Shown here piece after piece: positions 9,425 to 12,589 of a DNA stretch of 12,589 bases. Source of the stretch: Bacteroidales bacterium (GTDB lineage: Bacteria > Bacteroidota > Bacteroidia > Bacteroidales > WCHB1-69); NCBI GenBank assembly GCA_016285615.1, contig JAEERB010000068.1:1-12589 (forward strand), given 5' to 3'. Under the pieces are notes generated by a model, which ran no database searches, had not been told where the DNA came from, and was given only the letters and a program-made list of their open reading frames with translations. Position 1 is the stretch's first letter, and each line of letters opens with the position of its first letter. A program made the position numbers and the translations under genes.

Positions 9425-11173
9425 TTAACGTTTGGAAAGAATGGCCTTGAAAACCTCTTCATTGATTTTCACAGGATACTTTTGTTTCAACTCATTCACC
9501 CACTGGGCATCCAAGTAGTTTTGGTAATCGGTGATGACGGCCGAACGCACTTCCGACAGTGGCTTCGGCTCAGCCACGCCCGACGCTGAAGAGCCCATGT
9601 ACTGGTTCTTGTGCGTTTCATAATAGTTGGCCAGACCTGTCGTATCTTCGATAGCTTTCAGCCAAACCTTCTGCGAGTTGATCTCGTAGAGCACCATACC
9701 ATCGTAGAACTCATCCATGAGATACTTGAAATCAGGATATTTCGACTCCAAATGTTTATCTTCATACTCCAACATGGCAGCCTGCAAGAATACAGGGAAA
9801 CGGTCATTTAAGAAGGAGATCACCCCATGCTCGAAGGTCAATTCGCGATGACGTGCCAAGAAGGGAGCAAAGTCACGCAGTGTAATCTTCATATCGGCAA
9901 AGGTACAAATAGGTTTCAACTTCTCAGCGCCAGGCAGATCTGCCAGAATATATTTTACAGAATCGAAATTTTCGCGTGTCACATGTTTGGCAATGAATGC
10001 AAACACCTTTTTCTTACCTTTTTCCTCATAATTGTATTCCTTCTTCAGTTTCTCAATCAAAGATTCCTTACTGATGCTGGAACGTTCATCCTGCAGAAGT
10101 TTCATCTTCAACATATACTTACTGTCTTCTGTGATAGGTTTATACACAATCTCATCCAAACGCATGATATGCCAACCCATAGAAGAAGAGACCGGTTGGG
10201 TGATTTCACCGGGTTTGCATTGCAAGCAAGCATACACATAGTTACCAGGACGATAGCTCGGGGCAAACGGCTCCATCTGGCCGCCTTTCTCCACCGAAGC
10301 CTTGTCGTCAGAATAACGGCTCACCAGTTCCTCGAAAGCCACCTCGTTTTTCTGTGCCATGATGGCATCCACCTTGGCGCGCGTCTCAGCAGTCATCTGA
10401 TTCTTTGGTGCCAGCGAGTCGGCAATAAAGATTTGCGACACACTAATCTTCTGGATAGCAGGAACTTTGTCGGTCAGATAAATCAGGTGATAACCAAACT
10501 GCGTTCTAACAGGCATGGAAATCTCGCCCACTTTCAAGTTGTATACGGCATTTTCAAACTTATAAATTAGATCCATGACGGTGAAATAACCCAAATCGCC
10601 TTTGTTGCCCAAACGCACCTGATGAGTGCGCGGATTTTCAGTATCACGGGCGGAAGGGTCATCCGAATAGAGAACTGCAGCCTCAGCAAAGGGCATTCCA
10701 TTCAACACTTTATTGCGTACATCCATCGCTTTGCGATAGGCCAACAAAGTGTCTTTTTCACTTGAATTTGCCTTGCAATCAATCAGGATATGCGATGCTC
10801 TGACAAGATATTTCGAACGCTCGTAGGCTTCTTCTATCAGTTTCTCATTCACATCTTTATCAATCAGATAAGGTTGCGAAGATTGATTACGGTAAACGGC
10901 CAACTCACTTGTAAATTGGGCACTGGTATCCACCTTCAGCGCCTTGCCTTCCATCACTTTCAATTTGAAATTGACATACAGATCCAAATAATCGCGCAAC
11001 TCCTTCTCAGTAGCGGTCGACAAGTTATTGTTCTTTGAGAAAGCTCTTACAAATTCACTCTGTGTAACTAAATTATCTCCTACCCGCATCAACACAGGGT
11101 CATTCTGACCACGCAAGTCAGACCATGCCAGCAGGCATATCATCATCATCAAACTAACAAAAAATCTTTTCAT
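9425..11173 (-). CDS. SurA-like peptidyl-prolyl cis-trans isomerase with two parvulin domains
   Basis: I start at the ATG at 11173 (582 residues) because MKRFFVSLMMMICLLAW begins a clean signal peptide (about 1-23); the upstream ATG at 11194 adds seven residues before it. The mature N-terminus, VGDNLVTQSEFVRAF, is the SurA N-terminal chaperone motif. Parvulin domain 1 (about 124-236) has both conserved histidines, His128 in ASHIL and His229 in FGYHLI, plus the GNKGDLGYFT loop. Parvulin domain 2 (about 242-342) retains His335 in MGWHIMRL, but Gln247 (SQIF) replaces the first histidine. The C-terminal 230 residues are unassigned. The protein should act in the periplasm on outer-membrane protein precursors. 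It lies 39 bp after the first lipoprotein gene and 12 bp before the second SurA-like gene, a pairing typical of Bacteroidota. Confidence 0.9.
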   Translation of the reverse strand: MKRFFVSLMMMICLLAWSDLRGQNDPVLMRVGDNLVTQSEFVRAFSKNNNLSTATEKELRDYLDLYVNFKLKVMEGKALKVDTSAQFTSELAVYRNQSSQPYLIDKDVNEKLIEEAYERSKYLVRASHILIDCKANSSEKDTLLAYRKAMDVRNKVLNGMPFAEAAVLYSDDPSARDTENPRTHQVRLGNKGDLGYFTVMDLIYKFENAVYNLKVGEISMPVRTQFGYHLIYLTDKVPAIQKISVSQIFIADSLAPKNQMTAETRAKVDAIMAQKNEVAFEELVSRYSDDKASVEKGGQMEPFAPSYRPGNYVYACLQCKPGEITQPVSSSMGWHIMRLDEIVYKPITEDSKYMLKMKLLQDERSSISKESLIEKLKKEYNYEEKGKKKVFAFIAKHVTRENFDSVKYILADLPGAEKLKPICTFADMKITLRDFAPFLARHRELTFEHGVISFLNDRFPVFLQAAMLEYEDKHLESKYPDFKYLMDEFYDGMVLYEINSQKVWLKAIEDTTGLANYYETHKNQYMGSSASGVAEPKPLSEVRSAVITDYQNYLDAQWVNELKQKYPVKINEEVFKAILSKR

Positions 11174-11212
11174 AAATCGAGCTATATTTAACACTTTAGT
11201 TTATTCGAATTT

Positions 11213-12226
11213 TTAATTTGAGAAATCAACAAATTTCCTGAAGCTCAGATTCCCAGTGATAGAGCCTCTAACCAGCGAATCCTCAGCTGTCGAGTGCAAA
11301 CTGTAGGTCCGCATGGTTTTGTTGCGCGAAGAGAAGATGCCATACGCCGTTCCGTCGGCTGTCTTCATGTTGGTGAACTCCAGTTTATCTTGCACGATAC
11401 TGCTGCTGGGAGCATTTACATCCAAATAGGTCTTATAACTTTCACCAGCTGCACTTATCTCTATGTCAATACATTCACCGTATGCATAACGCCACACTGT
11501 CGGGTCGGGCGACAGATTGGAGGCCACAACGGTGTAAAAACTTGAAGGCATATATTGCATAATAGCCGATGAGCCGTGCTGTTCGCCCATTGAGCCTATC
11601 TTCCAGCGCATTTGACCTCGTTTCACCACTTCCTTGGTTTCACGGTCCACCTCGATATAACGGAACTGCATGAACACATCGTATGCCACAGCATTCGCAG
11701 CCGTGTAGAACTTGATGACCGACTTGTTATTGGTCAAATTCAAATTACTGGTCATGGGGGCCATAATCGAGAAAGGCCCTACCACTGCAGTTTCGCCCTC
11801 GACCACCTTGCCAGTCTCCTTATTCTTGATAACCAGCTTGTAGATAGCATCGGCTGACAGCGTTTCCGTCGTATAGTACAGCTGCTGCTCCGGATTGGCA
11901 AACACACCCTCATCTTTGGGAACGTCTTTGGTCACAAATAATGGAATGTTTCTGACCTCCCTGCCATTGATTATCTCCTTCATCGATACATCAATAACAT
12001 TTTCATCATAATAGATATTCTCCGGTTTACGAGCTTCATCGTAGGCATTGCCTTCGGTCAAAAAGGCCTTCTGTATCTTCACATACTGTGTATCTTCACT
12101 GATATTCAGCAAACCATAAACAATTGTAATATCTTTATACTCTGCAATTTGCGAAAATTCAGGTGTACAACTCGACAGCACCAGCATAGTTGCCATCATG
12201 ACAAAAAAGAATCTACTCTTTTCCAT
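11213..12226 (-). CDS. Putative lipoprotein, unrecognised (possibly DUF4249-like)
   Basis: I start at the ATG at 12226 (337 residues), because MEKSRFFFVMMATMLVLSSC is a textbook lipoprotein signal with Cys20 in LSSC; the in-frame ATG at 12265 would add 13 residues and lies upstream of the predicted -7 box, so would be outside the transcript. The mature protein looks beta-rich: DITIVYGLLNISEDTQYVKIQKAFL (about 29-53), a stretch TTETLSADAIYKLVIKNKETGKVVEGE in the middle, and an aromatic C-terminal half. The layout recalls Bacteroidota DUF4249-type outer-membrane lipoproteins, but I cannot confirm that by eye. There is no catalytic motif. It is the first gene of the minus group, ahead of two SurA-like chaperones, and may be a client or partner of the same export route. 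That link is inference. Confidence 0.75.
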   Translation of the reverse strand: MEKSRFFFVMMATMLVLSSCTPEFSQIAEYKDITIVYGLLNISEDTQYVKIQKAFLTEGNAYDEARKPENIYYDENVIDVSMKEIINGREVRNIPLFVTKDVPKDEGVFANPEQQLYYTTETLSADAIYKLVIKNKETGKVVEGETAVVGPFSIMAPMTSNLNLTNNKSVIKFYTAANAVAYDVFMQFRYIEVDRETKEVVKRGQMRWKIGSMGEQHGSSAIMQYMPSSFYTVVASNLSPDPTVWRYAYGECIDIEISAAGESYKTYLDVNAPSSSIVQDKLEFTNMKTADGTAYGIFSSRNKTMRTYSLHSTAEDSLVRGSITGNLSFRKFVDFSN

Positions 12227-12241
12227 TTTAAACAATTTGGC

Positions 12242-12250
12242 GCAAAGATA
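12242..12250 (-). promoter_or_regulatory. Bacteroidota-type -7 promoter element for the minus-strand envelope group
   Basis: On the minus strand TATCTTTGC matches the Bacteroidota sigma-ABfr -7 consensus TAnnTTTGY exactly. It sits 15 bp upstream of the ATG at 12226 and just downstream of a terminator, the right place for a promoter of the lipoprotein-SurA-psd-radical SAM-GT2 group. A TTG at 12265-12263 is too close to be a proper -33 element, and nothing matching TTTG lies about 20 bp upstream, so the -33 side is weak. The implied 5' untranslated region is very short. Confidence 0.55.
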
Positions 12251-12285
12251 CAATTTTTCTTGCAATTAGCGACTTTCTATGCCAC

Positions 12286-12323
12286 AAAAAAGATGTTGCG
12301 CCATCCGCAGACAACGCAACATC
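12286..12323 (-). terminator. Rho-independent terminator of the preceding minus-strand gene
   Basis: Read on the minus strand, GATGTTGCG (12323-12315), a 14-nt loop and CGCAACATC (12300-12292) form a perfect 9-bp stem, followed at once by six T residues (12291-12286). It begins 32 bp after the stop of the gene ending at 12356. On the plus strand the stem is not followed by T, so it works in one direction only. It insulates the downstream group from that gene. Confidence 0.85.
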
Positions 12324-12355
12324 AGAAAAAGTATGGAAAATAGAATTAAGTGCCT

Positions 12356-12589
12356 TTAGAAGTACAAGTCCCGTTTGCCCTCTTCAATCTCGTGCAAGTT
12401 ATTCTCAATCTTATCTTTACGAGCATTATTGGGGATATCCTCGTCGAGCATTTTTTGAATCAGCTTCAAACCTTTGTTGCGAGTCTCTTCCGAAGCGAAA
12501 TCGTAGAGATACTCCTTAAACGAGAACATGGCATTGGGAAGGCAATATTGCTTAATCAAACCGGGTTTTGCCAAATCCATAAAGTCGGC
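12356..12589 (-). CDS. Unrecognised protein, C-terminal 77 codons only
   Basis: The frame is open to the window edge, with Ala-Asp-Phe before the first visible Met at 12580, so this is the C-terminus of a longer gene. The sequence is helical and charged: KPGLIKQYCLPNAMFSFKEY, then an amphipathic stretch with RNKGLKLIQKMLDEDIPNNAR and a final EEGKRDLYF. I see no membrane span, metal site or catalytic motif, and do not recognise the family. The clear terminator 32 bp downstream supports it being a real, expressed gene and the last of its own transcription unit. Confidence 0.7.
   Translation of the reverse strand, partial: ADFMDLAKPGLIKQYCLPNAMFSFKEYLYDFASEETRNKGLKLIQKMLDEDIPNNARKDKIENNLHEIEEGKRDLYF

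Noticed and set aside
9827..10570. Plus-strand open frame (247 codons) opposite the two-parvulin isomerase
   Set aside because: The His-, Ile- and Leu-heavy translation has no domain, and the opposite strand is firmly coding.

Overview
The window reads as chromosome of a member of the Bacteroidota, most likely Bacteroidales. The signs are a C-terminal type IX secretion (T9SS type A) sorting domain on the first protein, a WbqC-family protein, SurA-like multi-parvulin chaperones, Bacteroidota-style lipoproteins, no Shine-Dalgarno sequences before the starts, and a TAnnTTTGC-type -7 box. I see no tRNA, rRNA, CRISPR array, insertion sequence, phage gene or integration site.

The layout is two tightly packed gene groups that meet tail to tail near 5635. 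The plus-strand group (2-5631) holds a secreted trypsin/lysyl-endopeptidase-like protease cut by the window edge, a WbqC-family protein whose GTG start overlaps the protease stop by one base, a GT39/ArnT-like multi-membrane-span glycosyltransferase, and NAD-dependent DNA ligase (ligA). Gaps are 0-9 bp, so this looks like one transcription unit, with its promoter outside the window.

The minus-strand group (12226 down to 5638) holds an unrecognised lipoprotein, a SurA-like peptidyl-prolyl isomerase with two parvulin domains, a second SurA-like lipoprotein interrupted by an in-frame TAG, phosphatidylserine decarboxylase (psd), a B12-type radical SAM enzyme, and a GT2 glycosyltransferase. Gaps are 2-39 bp. 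A -7 box lies just upstream of the first gene and a rho-independent terminator separates this group from the preceding gene, of which only the last 77 codons are in the window.

Most of the content concerns the cell envelope: export and folding of outer-membrane proteins (two SurA-like proteins, lipoprotein), membrane lipid synthesis (psd), surface sugar transfer (GT39, GT2, WbqC, perhaps the radical SAM enzyme) and a T9SS-exported protease. ligA is a housekeeping gene within the plus group. I found no convincing new defence or mobile system. The observation most worth checking is the in-frame amber codon at 8813-8815, which splits a SurA-like lipoprotein while both halves remain in one frame.
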